A stretch of 15,936 nt of DNA from Gammaproteobacteria bacterium (GCA_024679435.1 JAIBDK010000011.1:1-15936), one strand, 5' to 3'; positions 7,061 through 15,106 are shown, counted from the stretch's first letter. Numbers and translations: made by a program. The notes: generated from the sequence alone by a model not told the origin.

Positions 7061-9088
7061 ATGACAAATTCTATTAGAAAAATACTGGTCACCAGTGCAC
7101 TTCCCTATGCCAACGGGCAAATCCATCTGGGCCACCTGCTGGAATACATTCAGACTGATATCTGGGTGCGATTCCAGCGCCATCGCGGAAACCAGTGTTT
7201 TTTTGTTTGCGCCGACGATGCCCACGGCACGCCTATCATGCTCAAGGCGGAAGAAGAAGGTATTAGCCCTCAGGATCTAATTGACCGTGTTCAGATAGAA
7301 CATACTCGAGACTTCGACAACTTTCTGGTGTCTTTTGACAATTACTACAGCACCCATTCTCCCGAAAACAGACATTTTTCCGAGCTGATTTATAACCGTT
7401 TGAATGCAAAAGGCCATATCAACCGGCGTACCATCACCCAATTATATGATCCAGAAAAACATATGTTTCTGCCGGATCGCTTCGTTAAGAGCACCTGCCC
7501 TACTTGTCAGTCCGATGATCAGTACGGCGATAACTGCGAAGTCTGTGGCAGCACCTATTCTCCCACCGACCTGATTGATCCTAAATCTGCAATTTCTGGA
7601 GCCACACCCGAAGAAAGGGAATCCGAGCAGCTGTTTTTCAAACTTGGTGATTTTCGGGAGTTTCTCGAAGAATGGCTCGATCAGGGGCATACCCAGAAAG
7701 AAATAGCCAACAAACAAAAAGAATTATTTAAAGAAGAACTGTTTGAATGGGATATCTCCCGCAATGCGCCTTATTGGGGTTTTGAAATTCCCGGTGAAAA
7801 GAACAAGTATTTCTATGTCTGGATGGATGCCCCTATCGGCTACCTGGCCAGCTTCCAGAATTTATGCGAGCGCGAAGGGCTGGATTTCAATGAATTTATG
7901 AATAAAGACAGCGAGTGTGAGCTGTATCATTTTATTGGCAAGGATATTGCACGGTTCCATACCCTGTTTTGGCCTGCACAGCTTCATGGCGCGGATTTTC
8001 GAACCCCAAACGGCGTCTGGGCTCATGGCTTCCTTACCGTTAATGGCCAAAAGATGTCCAAGTCTCGAGGCACGTTCATTATGGCTCAAACCTATATGAA
8101 TCATCTGAATCCAGAATATCTGCGGTATTATTTCGCTGCAAAACTGGACAACAGTATTGAGGATCTTGATCTCAGTCTCGAGGATTTCCAGGCTCGGGTC
8201 AATTCCGATCTGGTGGGAAAGCTGGTCAATATTGCCAGCCGATGCGCGGGTTTCATCACTAAGGTTTTTGACGGCAAGCTGGGCAACCAGCTGGCAGACG
8301 AAACTATGTACGAGCAATTCGTTACGACCGGTGAAACTATTGCACACTCTTATGAAAACCGCCGCTTCAGCAAAGCGATGCGGGATATCATCGCACTAGC
8401 AGATCAGGCTAACCAGTATATCGACGCGTCGAAGCCCTGGGTCCTGGTCAAAGACGATAAAACGCGACCTCAGGTTCTGGATATCTGCACCCAGGGCCTT
8501 AACCTGTTTCGACTTTTAATGATATATCTGAAACCGGTTTTGCCGGTTACCGCAGAAAATGCGGAAAATTTCCTTAATATAGACCCGTTGTGCTGGGAAG
8601 ATATCTCAACACCACTACTGGATCACTCAATAAATCGCTTTAAACCACTGCTAACCCGAATTGAAGAAAAACAGCTACAAGCCATGATCGAAGAAACCAA
8701 AGAAACTGCGGATGCCAACCCCAAGCCTGAGTCGGGCCCTCTTATTGAGGATCCAATTTCCGGTGAGATCAATATCGACGATTTTTTTAAAGTCGACTTA
8801 CGCGTCGCCAAAATCCTCGAGGCAGGACACGTCGAGGGAGCGGACAAATTGCTCCAGTTCACACTGGATATTGGTGGTGAAACCCGAAACATTTTTTCCG
8901 GAATTAAATCCGCTTACGATCCGGAAACGCTGGTGGGTCGATTAACCGTGATGGTAGCAAACCTTGCCCCGCGAAAAATGAAATTCGGCATTTCTGAAGG
9001 TATGATTCTATGCGCTGGATCCGGTGACAAGGAAATCTATCTACTTGAACCAGATTCAGGCGCTAAACCGGGAATGAGAATTACCTGA
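7061..9088 (+). CDS. metG: Methionyl-tRNA synthetase
   Basis: A 675-residue class I synthetase that charges tRNA(Met) for elongation and initiation. The HIGH motif appears as HLGH (22-25) after PYANGQI, and KMSKS is intact at 331-335. The connective domain has a four-cysteine zinc knuckle (CPTC near 147-150 and CEVC near 160-163). The C-terminal OB-fold tRNA-binding/dimerisation domain (about 568-675) is present and shows DDFFKVDLRVAKI and the late PRKMKFGISEGM. Size and domain set equal those of E. coli MetG. The start fits the conserved N-terminus, but no strong ribosome site precedes it. It is transcribed divergently from apbC and converges on the aldehyde dehydrogenase gene. Confidence 0.98.
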   Translation: MTNSIRKILVTSALPYANGQIHLGHLLEYIQTDIWVRFQRHRGNQCFFVCADDAHGTPIMLKAEEEGISPQDLIDRVQIEHTRDFDNFLVSFDNYYSTHSPENRHFSELIYNRLNAKGHINRRTITQLYDPEKHMFLPDRFVKSTCPTCQSDDQYGDNCEVCGSTYSPTDLIDPKSAISGATPEERESEQLFFKLGDFREFLEEWLDQGHTQKEIANKQKELFKEELFEWDISRNAPYWGFEIPGEKNKYFYVWMDAPIGYLASFQNLCEREGLDFNEFMNKDSECELYHFIGKDIARFHTLFWPAQLHGADFRTPNGVWAHGFLTVNGQKMSKSRGTFIMAQTYMNHLNPEYLRYYFAAKLDNSIEDLDLSLEDFQARVNSDLVGKLVNIASRCAGFITKVFDGKLGNQLADETMYEQFVTTGETIAHSYENRRFSKAMRDIIALADQANQYIDASKPWVLVKDDKTRPQVLDICTQGLNLFRLLMIYLKPVLPVTAENAENFLNIDPLCWEDISTPLLDHSINRFKPLLTRIEEKQLQAMIEETKETADANPKPESGPLIEDPISGEINIDDFFKVDLRVAKILEAGHVEGADKLLQFTLDIGGETRNIFSGIKSAYDPETLVGRLTVMVANLAPRKMKFGISEGMILCAGSGDKEIYLLEPDSGAKPGMRIT

Positions 9089-9248
9089 CAACGTCAAAAT
9101 ATCATTTAACGCCGTCGTCTTGCTGCGCGGAGCCCAGGGAATCTCTGCAGATTACTGCCGATTTAAAGTCAGGGCTGAATTCAAAAATCCGTCCGCAGCG
9201 ATCGTAATGACATGAGGCCGTCAGAATAACAACCGTAAAAAATCTTGC

Positions 9249-10724
9249 CTATCGCATCACAAATGGATTTGCCATGGGGTCTTTTGAGGTATTAATCCAC
9301 ACTGTTTTTGTCCGGGTGTAGTCAAGTAGTGCTTCTATTCCCGCTTCACGCCCATAGCCACTATGCCCGAAACCACCAAAGGGTGCGATAGGGGATATGG
9401 CACGATAGGTATTTACCCAGAGAATACCAGAACGAATTTTCTTACTGACCCTGTGCGCCCTTGCCAAATTTTCAGTAAACACACCGGCACCGAGGCCAAA
9501 TCTGGTGTTGTTAGCCATGGCGATACCGTCTTCTTCATCCTTAAATTTAAGAGCACTTAACACCGGCCCAAACATTTCATTCTGCACGGTTTCGACATTC
9601 TGATCGGGGCAACCCAAAATAGTGGGTTCATAGAAATAGCCTTTGTCAAAACCTTCAGGTTGTTTGCCGCCATGGTGAAGCTGCGCCCCCTGTTTTTGAG
9701 ACTTTCCGACTGCGGCGACAATTCGATCTACCTGAGCCTGAGTAGCCAAAGGGCCCATTTGAGTATCATCAGCCAGAGGATCACCAATTCGGATCTGCCC
9801 CGCACGTTCGATCAGCTTGGTAAGAACCTCATCATAGATCCCCTCCTGGATAAACACCCGGGAACCAGCAACGCAACTTTGCCCGGATGCGCCGAAATTA
9901 CCAGCGATAATTCCGTTCACCGCACCTTCAATATCAGCATCATCAAAAACCACAATAGGGGATTTTCCACCCAATTCAAGGGAAACGTGGGCAAAGTTTC
10001 GAGCCGTATTTTCAATTACACGGGAGGCCGTTTCCGGGCCCCCGGTAAACGCCACGCGAGCAACATCAGGATGCCCGGTCAATGCTCGTCCGCAAGGCTC
10101 ACCGTATCCGGTAATAACGTTGATAACTCCGGGTGGAAACCCTGCTTCATCAACTATTTTAGCGAATTCAAACATTGGAGTTGGTGCTTCTTCGGAAGCC
10201 TTGAGCACCACCGTATTGCCGGCTGCCAATGCCGGGCCGAGTTTGGTGGCGGTGAGAAACATCTGCGCATTCCATGGAACAACTGCTGCTACGACTCCGA
10301 TCGGTTCCCGGGTTGTAAATACGTGCATGTCCGGTTTGTCGATAGGCAAAGTTGTCCCTTCGATCTTATCCGCCAGGCCGGCAAAGTAATAATAGTAGTC
10401 CGAGACATAGCCAGTCTGTCCCTGGGTTTCCTTGAGTAACTTCCCGCTGTCTCTGGTTTCAATCTCTCCAAGAAGAGGAGCCTTATCAACAATCAGGTCT
10501 CCCAGCTTTCTTAACAATTTGCCCCGCTGTGTCGCTGTCATGGTGGACCATGGGCCTTCGAACAGTGCTTTTTTGGCGCTTTCTACCGCACGATTGACGT
10601 CTTCCTCAGTGGCGGCAGGAACTTCTGCCCAGAATTCTTCGGTAGCCGGATTCAGAGTTTTGATTGTGCCTCCGTCCGCGGCATCACTCCATTCACCGTT
10701 TATATAATGCTGATATTTTTGCAT
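9249..10724 (-). CDS. NAD(P)-dependent aldehyde dehydrogenase
   Basis: A 491-residue member of the ALDH superfamily with all core residues: Asn152 in PWNAQ, Lys175 (cofactor phosphate contact), Glu250 in LELGGK as general base and the nucleophile Cys284 in GQSCVAGSR; EMFGPVLS and the C-terminal PFGGFGHSGYGRE are intact. It should oxidise an aldehyde to its acid in the cytoplasm. The broad group includes betaine-, hydroxymuconic- and vanillin-type aldehyde dehydrogenases, and the substrate cannot be told from sequence. A good ribosome site, AGAGGA, lies about 9 bases before the ATG. It is the last gene of the presumed operon with the alpha/beta hydrolase (47 bp upstream), the luciferase-like monooxygenase and the flavin reductase, which suggests it oxidises the aldehyde released by those steps. 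Confidence 0.93.
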   Translation of the reverse strand: MQKYQHYINGEWSDAADGGTIKTLNPATEEFWAEVPAATEEDVNRAVESAKKALFEGPWSTMTATQRGKLLRKLGDLIVDKAPLLGEIETRDSGKLLKETQGQTGYVSDYYYYFAGLADKIEGTTLPIDKPDMHVFTTREPIGVVAAVVPWNAQMFLTATKLGPALAAGNTVVLKASEEAPTPMFEFAKIVDEAGFPPGVINVITGYGEPCGRALTGHPDVARVAFTGGPETASRVIENTARNFAHVSLELGGKSPIVVFDDADIEGAVNGIIAGNFGASGQSCVAGSRVFIQEGIYDEVLTKLIERAGQIRIGDPLADDTQMGPLATQAQVDRIVAAVGKSQKQGAQLHHGGKQPEGFDKGYFYEPTILGCPDQNVETVQNEMFGPVLSALKFKDEEDGIAMANNTRFGLGAGVFTENLARAHRVSKKIRSGILWVNTYRAISPIAPFGGFGHSGYGREAGIEALLDYTRTKTVWINTSKDPMANPFVMR

Positions 10725-10744
10725 GCTCTTGTCCTCTGATATTT

Positions 10745-10778
10745 GACCTGATTCGATCCGTGCGGATCTGGTCAGGTC
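10745..10778. repeat. Long interrupted hairpin between hydrolase and aldehyde dehydrogenase genes
   Basis: The outer arms GACCTGA (10745-10751) and TCAGGTC (10772-10778) enclose the inner arms GATCCG (10755-10760) and CGGATC (10763-10768) around a two-base loop, with a 3x3 internal mismatch. It overlaps the hydrolase stop codon and ends about 20 bases before the aldehyde dehydrogenase ATG on the transcribed minus strand. No T run follows, so it is not an ordinary terminator. An RNA-processing or stability element, or a DNA operator, would fit. Confidence 0.6.
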
Positions 10779-11581
10779 GGATTCTTTAAAAATGATAGCA
10801 CCTGATGACTCATGTCATCGGCAAACTCTGCAGGCCCCATGTGCCTGTGCAAGTGATTAACAATGAGACGGGAATCGGGCAAATCCCGAGCCAGAGCTTC
10901 TGACATGGCAGGTGTTGATCCCACATCATCAGCACCGGTTATCACAAGCGAGGGACACGTAACATCTTTGACCCCATAATTCGACATCTCTTGTTCTGCA
11001 TTACCAAATAAATGATAGGCCTTAAGATACCCATCATCCGTATGCTTTGAGAAAACTTCACGTAACGCATCCATTTCATCCGGGTGGCTTTCCCTATAAC
11101 CATCGGTGAACCATCTCTTTATGGCAAGTTCAACCGTCGCCATGGGTCCTTCATCCCGGGTGATGAGATAACGATCCCGAACACCCTGACATTGTTCATC
11201 TGTCCGCTGATAGACACTATGCAACAGTATCAAATGTGCCAAACGTTCAAAATATAATGACGCATAGGCCTGACTGATCACCGCACCCAGTGAAAAGCCT
11301 AGAAGCGATATCCGATCGATATCAAGATGGTCGAGCAATTTATTTATCTGATCGATAAAATCCCGAACCGTCCGTGCCCCATCAGGATTACATGAGCCAC
11401 CGTGACCATAGAGGTCTAACGTCAGCACACGATAATCAACGGTCAGTGTCTTCAGCCAGGGCAACCACATATCCTGATTAAGGCCAACACCATGGACTAA
11501 AACAATAACCGGTTTAGTTGCTTCAACCGAAGTTATCCGGTAACAGGTGCCGTTTATACAGGATGATTCTACCCGGCTCAT
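10772..11581 (-). CDS. Alpha/beta hydrolase
   Basis: A 269-residue alpha/beta-hydrolase-fold protein. The oxyanion segment is HGVGLN (30-35), the nucleophile is Ser97 in GFSLG, the acid is probably Asp219 in ITGADDVG, and His247 in HRHMGP completes the triad. A cap-like helical region lies between about 125 and 195. The fold and order resemble 3-oxoadipate enol-lactonase and other ester/lactone or C-C hydrolases. No signal peptide is seen, so it is cytoplasmic. Its ATG overlaps the TAA stop of the monooxygenase gene by one base, which implies translational coupling and a shared pathway. An ester or lactone made by the monooxygenase is the most natural substrate, but this is inferred from context. 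Confidence 0.88.
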   Translation of the reverse strand: MSRVESSCINGTCYRITSVEATKPVIVLVHGVGLNQDMWLPWLKTLTVDYRVLTLDLYGHGGSCNPDGARTVRDFIDQINKLLDHLDIDRISLLGFSLGAVISQAYASLYFERLAHLILLHSVYQRTDEQCQGVRDRYLITRDEGPMATVELAIKRWFTDGYRESHPDEMDALREVFSKHTDDGYLKAYHLFGNAEQEMSNYGVKDVTCPSLVITGADDVGSTPAMSEALARDLPDSRLIVNHLHRHMGPAEFADDMSHQVLSFLKNPT

Positions 11582-12624
11582 TAAATCCGTTCAAACTCCG
11601 GCAAAACCTCGTCAATGAACAACTGCAGGTTTGCCTTTTTCTTTTCATGGCTCATGCCGTTGTCAAGCCACAATGCATATTCATCATATCCCAGAGATTC
11701 ATAAAATTTGAGTCTCTCGATAGCATGTTCAGGGGTTCCGATAACATGATTTTTATGCATTTCGGATGAAGAAAACATCTCTATAGCCGCTTTTTCCTCT
11801 TCGGTAACCGGATCGATGTTGCCATTGTGAACCGGACGATCATTGCGAAACCAGGCTCCGAATGTGTTGTACCAATCACTCAACTGGTTTGCCGCCTGTA
11901 GATGCTCTTGCTCAGTTTTAGCGACAAACAGGTGCCTTAACACCATAATTTTAGGTTTCGGATTGTCCGGATTATTAGCCACTGCGCCTTTGAACTTCTC
12001 CATTAGACTGACAATCTCCTGATCACCCTGCCATAACGGCGTCACCTGAACATTACAACCATTAGTAATGGCAAAATTGTGAGTATCCGGATCTCGCGCC
12101 GCAATCCACATTCCCGGATACGGCGACTGCAGGGGTTTAGGGATAGAGGTAGTCGCCGGAAATTGCCAGTACTCTCCATCATGAGTGTAATCGCCTTTCC
12201 ACAATTTTTGTAATACCGGGACCATTTCCCTGAGTTTTGCCCCCGCACTCCAGGCATCTTCGCCGGGTGAGAGCCTTTGATACTCAAACTCATAGGCGCC
12301 TCTGGACAGGCACATCTCCAGTCTACCGGAAGTAATAATATCCACCATGGCAGCTTCACCGGCTAACTTTATGGGATGCCAGAACGGGGCAACCACAGTC
12401 GCCGTTCCGAGCCGCACGTTTTCGGTCTTGTTGGCAAGATCACTCAACTGGGCAAAGGGATTGGGGGCAATAGTAAAATCCATCCCATGATGCTCACCCA
12501 CCCATATGGCACAAAAGCCGCTGCGGTCAGCCATCTGACAAAGTTCAACAAAATTGTCATACAATTTGGCATGCGGAATGGACGTATCGGTGCGCTCCAT
12601 ATGAGCAAATAATGAAATCTTCAT
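11581..12624 (-). CDS. Luciferase-like (LLM) flavin-dependent monooxygenase
   Basis: A 347-residue TIM-barrel protein of the bacterial luciferase-like family. Typical features are the N-terminal strand MKISLFAHM, WVGEHHG (41-47) with the active-site His pair, the ENVRLGTATVVAPFWHPIKLAGEAAMVD segment in two conserved pieces (about 68-95), and SGRLEMCLSRGAYEFEY with the Arg-Gly phosphate contact. Members use reduced FMN from a separate reductase to oxygenate carbonyl, sulfur or nitrogen compounds; a few use F420, which a gammaproteobacterium is unlikely to make. The flavin reductase gene just upstream makes a two-component FMNH2 monooxygenase the best reading. The substrate is unknown. The start ATG has a modest AGAGAA ribosome site. 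Confidence 0.9.
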   Translation of the reverse strand: MKISLFAHMERTDTSIPHAKLYDNFVELCQMADRSGFCAIWVGEHHGMDFTIAPNPFAQLSDLANKTENVRLGTATVVAPFWHPIKLAGEAAMVDIITSGRLEMCLSRGAYEFEYQRLSPGEDAWSAGAKLREMVPVLQKLWKGDYTHDGEYWQFPATTSIPKPLQSPYPGMWIAARDPDTHNFAITNGCNVQVTPLWQGDQEIVSLMEKFKGAVANNPDNPKPKIMVLRHLFVAKTEQEHLQAANQLSDWYNTFGAWFRNDRPVHNGNIDPVTEEEKAAIEMFSSSEMHKNHVIGTPEHAIERLKFYESLGYDEYALWLDNGMSHEKKKANLQLFIDEVLPEFERI

Positions 12625-12724
12625 GGCATTCTCTAATCGCTTACACTAAAAATATTTATTCTAAAAATACGGTTATTTCGGACCACTCAAACCGAAAAGG
12701 CTAACTTTACTCACTTTACAAATC

Positions 12725-13687
12725 TTAATCATCGTCATTTTCAGACAACGTTTTAACCGATCCATCGCGATCACTCCCAAAATACACGCCAAACCGTTGA
12801 CGACGGGACTCCGTGACATACCTTTTAAGCATGATCACCAACGCATCCGACGAAATATTATCCCAGGGAATATCATCATATCCAAACAGTTGAATTTTTT
12901 CTGAATTTTGAACTTTCTCCCTGGAAAATTCTCCGCGTGCTCGATAATAAATGGATTGCTGACCACTTTCTTCACTCTCAAAAACCGCAAATAGTGAACT
13001 GATACTGGCGCTAATATTCTTTTCCATCAGGTAGGATTGAAACCGGTTCAAAGAGCCAGGCGTATAATCCAGCCCACTGGCGGGAACCTGAAACTTCCCG
13101 GTTTCACTATTTTTCTCGAGCCATATTTTTCCGTCAATTTCGATTATCGCGCCGACCACAGCACTTGAACCAGCACCGGCTGTTTTAGCGGCCGAACGCT
13201 CAAGACTCAGACTCATATAACCACCTCGAACATAACCAAGTCCAATACGGTCATTGAATTCATAGGCACTCACCTCGCCGATAACGATGACATGATCACC
13301 CGCATCCACCACCTGATGTCTCTTACAGTCAAACCAGGCAGATACACCATCAAGCAAGGGGAAGCCGGACTGACTGCCGGTCCATTGGACAGCATCGAAT
13401 TTGTCGGTTCTTTTTGATGCAAACAACCCGGATGTTTCGGCCTGATCTTCTGCAAGCACATTAATTGCGAATCCGGGAGACTCTGTGAATACATCACAAC
13501 TTTCAGCAGATTTATCGATACAAATCAGCAGCATCGGAGGATCGAGAGATACTGAGGTAAAAGAATTTGCTGTGAATCCGCGGGGAGTACCGGACTTTTC
13601 CCGGGTTGTTACCACCGTCACGCCTGTCAGAAAGGAGCCAAACGCACTTCTAAGATGTCTAAGGTCAAACTGACTCAAATCTGTCAC
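12725..13687 (-). CDS. Flavin reductase fused to a degenerate Nudix-like domain
   Basis: About 320 residues from a GTG at 13687, giving a natural N-terminus directly before FDLRHLRSAFGSF; an in-frame TTG at 13720 would add 11 residues, and no start has a good ribosome site. Residues about 7-160 form an HpaC-like flavin reductase (TGVTVVTTR, then GFTANSFTSVSLDPPMLLIC, FAINVLAEDQ and HVIVIGEV), which supplies reduced FMN. After a linker rich in Ala and Ser, residues about 177-295 look like a Nudix fold: VVGAIIEIDGKIWLEK, GKFQVPASGLDY, then a helix and SLFAVFES. The catalytic Nudix glutamates (REUxEExGU) are missing, so it is probably not a hydrolase and may bind a nucleotide. It lies 100 bp upstream of the monooxygenase gene and is presumably its reductase partner. 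Confidence 0.85.
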   Translation of the reverse strand: MTDLSQFDLRHLRSAFGSFLTGVTVVTTREKSGTPRGFTANSFTSVSLDPPMLLICIDKSAESCDVFTESPGFAINVLAEDQAETSGLFASKRTDKFDAVQWTGSQSGFPLLDGVSAWFDCKRHQVVDAGDHVIVIGEVSAYEFNDRIGLGYVRGGYMSLSLERSAAKTAGAGSSAVVGAIIEIDGKIWLEKNSETGKFQVPASGLDYTPGSLNRFQSYLMEKNISASISSLFAVFESEESGQQSIYYRARGEFSREKVQNSEKIQLFGYDDIPWDNISSDALVIMLKRYVTESRRQRFGVYFGSDRDGSVKTLSENDDD

Positions 13688-13943
13688 CGATAGAAAAACC
13701 AGGGTTACTGCGGACGACAATTACCAATCAGGAAATAGCAGTTGAGGGTAAACATAAGCAAAAATCCGCCAACTACAAACAGCATCCCTGACTAAATCAA
13801 AAGCCGCAAAAAAGGACTTGTGGTAATCGAAAAATCTGCTCGCGTATCCTAACAGTATCAGACATCGACTCCAAGAAAAATTGTTTCCTCAGGGGAAATA
13901 TGCGCAACCTATTTTGTTGAAACTGTTTTTCCGGGTCGCAACG

Positions 13944-13969
13944 AAAAACGGGTAGCCATGCTACCCGTT
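13944..13969 (-). terminator. Intrinsic terminator of the rplM-rpsI operon
   Basis: Perfect 10-bp arms (AACGGGTAGC at 13947-13956 and its complement at 13960-13969) with an ATG loop on the minus strand are followed by TTTT, then C, then more T. It lies about 27 bp past the rpsI stop and separates the ribosomal operon from the flavin reductase gene. Confidence 0.85.
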
Positions 13970-13995
13970 CTTGCTATCTGATCCGTTGCGAAACA

Positions 13996-14391
13996 TCAAC
14001 GCTTTGAGTACTGAGGGCGCTTTCTGGCCTTGTGAAGACCCACTTTTTTACGCTCAACTTCGCGCGCATCACGAGTCACAAATCCGGCCTGTCTGAGAGA
14101 TAATCGCAATGCTTCATCGTAATTCATCAAAGCCCGGGTAATACCGTGTCTGATTGCACCGGCCTGTCCACTGTTACCCCCGCCAGCTACATTAACGTTA
14201 ACGTCAACCTTGTCCAGCATTTCTACCAGTTCAAGAGGCTGACGAACAATCATTCGCGCCGTTTCACGACCGAAATACTCTTCCAGAGATTTCTTGTTAA
14301 CGGTAATACTACCAGAGCCACGCTGGAGATATACACGGGCAGTCGAGGACTTGCGTCGTCCTGTACCAAGATAAGTTTCTGTTTGTGCCAT
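13996..14391 (-). CDS. rpsI: 30S ribosomal protein S9
   Basis: A 131-residue S9 with the expected N-terminal YLGTGRRKSSTARVYL, the central VNKKSLEEYFGRETAR, GGGNSGQAGAIRHGITRAL, and the basic C-terminal tail ending KARKRPQYSKR that reaches the P-site tRNA. Length matches E. coli S9. It is the second gene of the rplM-rpsI operon. The spacer before it is made almost entirely of short tandem repeats that run up to the ATG, so only a weak AAAG-type ribosome site is present, which is unusual for a ribosomal protein gene. Confidence 0.98.
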   Translation of the reverse strand: MAQTETYLGTGRRKSSTARVYLQRGSGSITVNKKSLEEYFGRETARMIVRQPLELVEMLDKVDVNVNVAGGGNSGQAGAIRHGITRALMNYDEALRLSLRQAGFVTRDAREVERKKVGLHKARKRPQYSKR

Positions 14392-14413
14392 ATATTTACT
14401 TTATATTTACTTT
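14392..14413. repeat. 11-bp tandem duplication before rpsI
   Basis: Two perfect adjacent copies of ATATTTACTTT (14392-14402 and 14403-14413, + strand) abut the rpsI start codon, so on the transcribed strand the leader is a doubled AAAGTAAATAT. Each copy carries the only Shine-Dalgarno-like AAAG. Confidence 0.85.
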
Positions 14414-14424
14414 GCTAATCTATT

Positions 14425-14464
14425 GATGTCAAACAATGTCAAACGATGTCAAACGATGTCAAAT
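14425..14464. repeat. 10-bp tandem repeat, four copies, in the rplM-rpsI spacer
   Basis: Four consecutive 10-bp units of the form GATGTCAAAC (one base differs in the second copy and one at the end of the fourth) fill 14425-14464 and overlap the rplM stop codon. Read on the transcribed minus strand, every unit contains TTGACA, the sigma-70 -35 consensus. The exact period suggests slippage expansion. Confidence 0.9.
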
Positions 14465-14887
14465 CTCAAGGATCTTAGGTTGCTGCGCTTCGTGACGATG
14501 CTGATCACCCGCATATACTTTTAATTTTGAAAACATTGCGCGGCCCAGCTTGTTACGCGGCAACATGCCTTTAACCGCTGTTTCGATGACTCTTTCAGGA
14601 TGGTCTTGAATTAATTCTCGGAAGGAAGTTTCCTTGATTCCACCTGGAAATCCGGTGTGATGGTAGTATTTTTTGGCATTCGCCTTATTACCAGTCACCG
14701 CAACTTTTTCGGCATTTACGACGACGATATAGTCTCCGGTATCAACATGAGGGGTGTATTCAGGCTTATGCTTCCCTCTCAAACGGTGTGCAATTTCTGC
14801 GGCCATACGACCCAAAACCTTGTCGCTGGCATCAATCACATACCACTCGCGATTTACTTTTTCTGGATTTGCTGAAAACGTTTTCAT
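14459..14887 (-). CDS. rplM: 50S ribosomal protein L13
   Basis: A 142-residue L13, identical in length to the E. coli protein. It begins MKTFSANPEKVNREWYVIDA and includes VLGRMAAEIAHRLRGKHKPEYTPHVD in its usual place, the GDYIVVVNAEKV strand, KYYHHTGFPGG and the C-terminal MLPRNKLGRAM loop. The ATG at 14885-14887 is chosen because the conserved N-terminus begins there. The open frame extends upstream to a TTG at 14953, but that part covers the promoter and has no L13 similarity. It is the first gene of the rplM-rpsI operon. Its TGA stop lies within a tandem repeat. Confidence 0.98.
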   Translation of the reverse strand: MKTFSANPEKVNREWYVIDASDKVLGRMAAEIAHRLRGKHKPEYTPHVDTGDYIVVVNAEKVAVTGNKANAKKYYHHTGFPGGIKETSFRELIQDHPERVIETAVKGMLPRNKLGRAMFSKLKVYAGDQHRHEAQQPKILEI

Positions 14888-14924
14888 AAATTTGAACGAT
14901 TTTCGGGTAAAAAATGGATCGCGG

Positions 14925-14953
14925 ATAATACTGGAGTGCCACTCAGGATACAA
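14925..14953 (-). promoter_or_regulatory. Probable rplM-rpsI promoter
   Basis: On the minus strand, TTGTAT (14953-14948) and TATTAT (14930-14925) are spaced exactly 17 bp. Transcription would start near 14918, giving a leader of about 30 nt before the L13 ATG. The -10 matches consensus at five of six positions and the -35 at three. Confidence 0.55.
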
Positions 14954-15023
14954 GCACTAGCTCACTTAATTAGGAAATTATTTACCTGAGCCCAAAAAAT
15001 ATCCCCACTCTGAGCGCAGGTTT

Positions 15024-15060
15024 ATGCCCTCATCATTAAAAACCCCGGATTTTAGGGCAT
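15024..15060. repeat. Inverted repeat between the ferredoxin gene and rplM
   Basis: ATGCCCT (15024-15030) and AGGGCAT (15054-15060) form perfect 7-bp arms around a 23-base AT-rich loop. It lies 47 bp past the ferredoxin stop, on the way to the rplM promoter. No clear T run follows, so a terminator role is doubtful. Confidence 0.35.
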
Positions 15061-15106
15061 TCTGGCCCAAAGTTTGCTCAAACCCGGTCAAAACCTGCGA
15101 ACAGAA

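Noticed and set aside
7061..9088. T-box or S-adenosylmethionine-type riboswitch before metG
   Set aside because: The upstream region shows neither the conserved T-box sequence nor a recognisable riboswitch core; gammaproteobacterial metG normally lacks both.
9089..9248. Terminator between convergent metG and the aldehyde dehydrogenase gene
   Set aside because: Only short, broken complementary pieces were found and no stem followed by a T run on either strand.
12676..12697. TTTCGG/CCGAAA hairpin between the flavin reductase and monooxygenase genes
   Set aside because: Six-base arms with a ten-base loop and a T run too far away; too weak to call an attenuator or terminator.
14392..14464. CRISPR-like array
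   Set aside because: Units are 10-11 bp and directly adjacent, without spacers, and there are no cas genes.
14888..14953. Longer L13 start at TTG 14953
   Set aside because: The extra 22 codons carry no L13 similarity and cover a good -35/-10 pair; the conserved N-terminus begins at the ATG at 14887.
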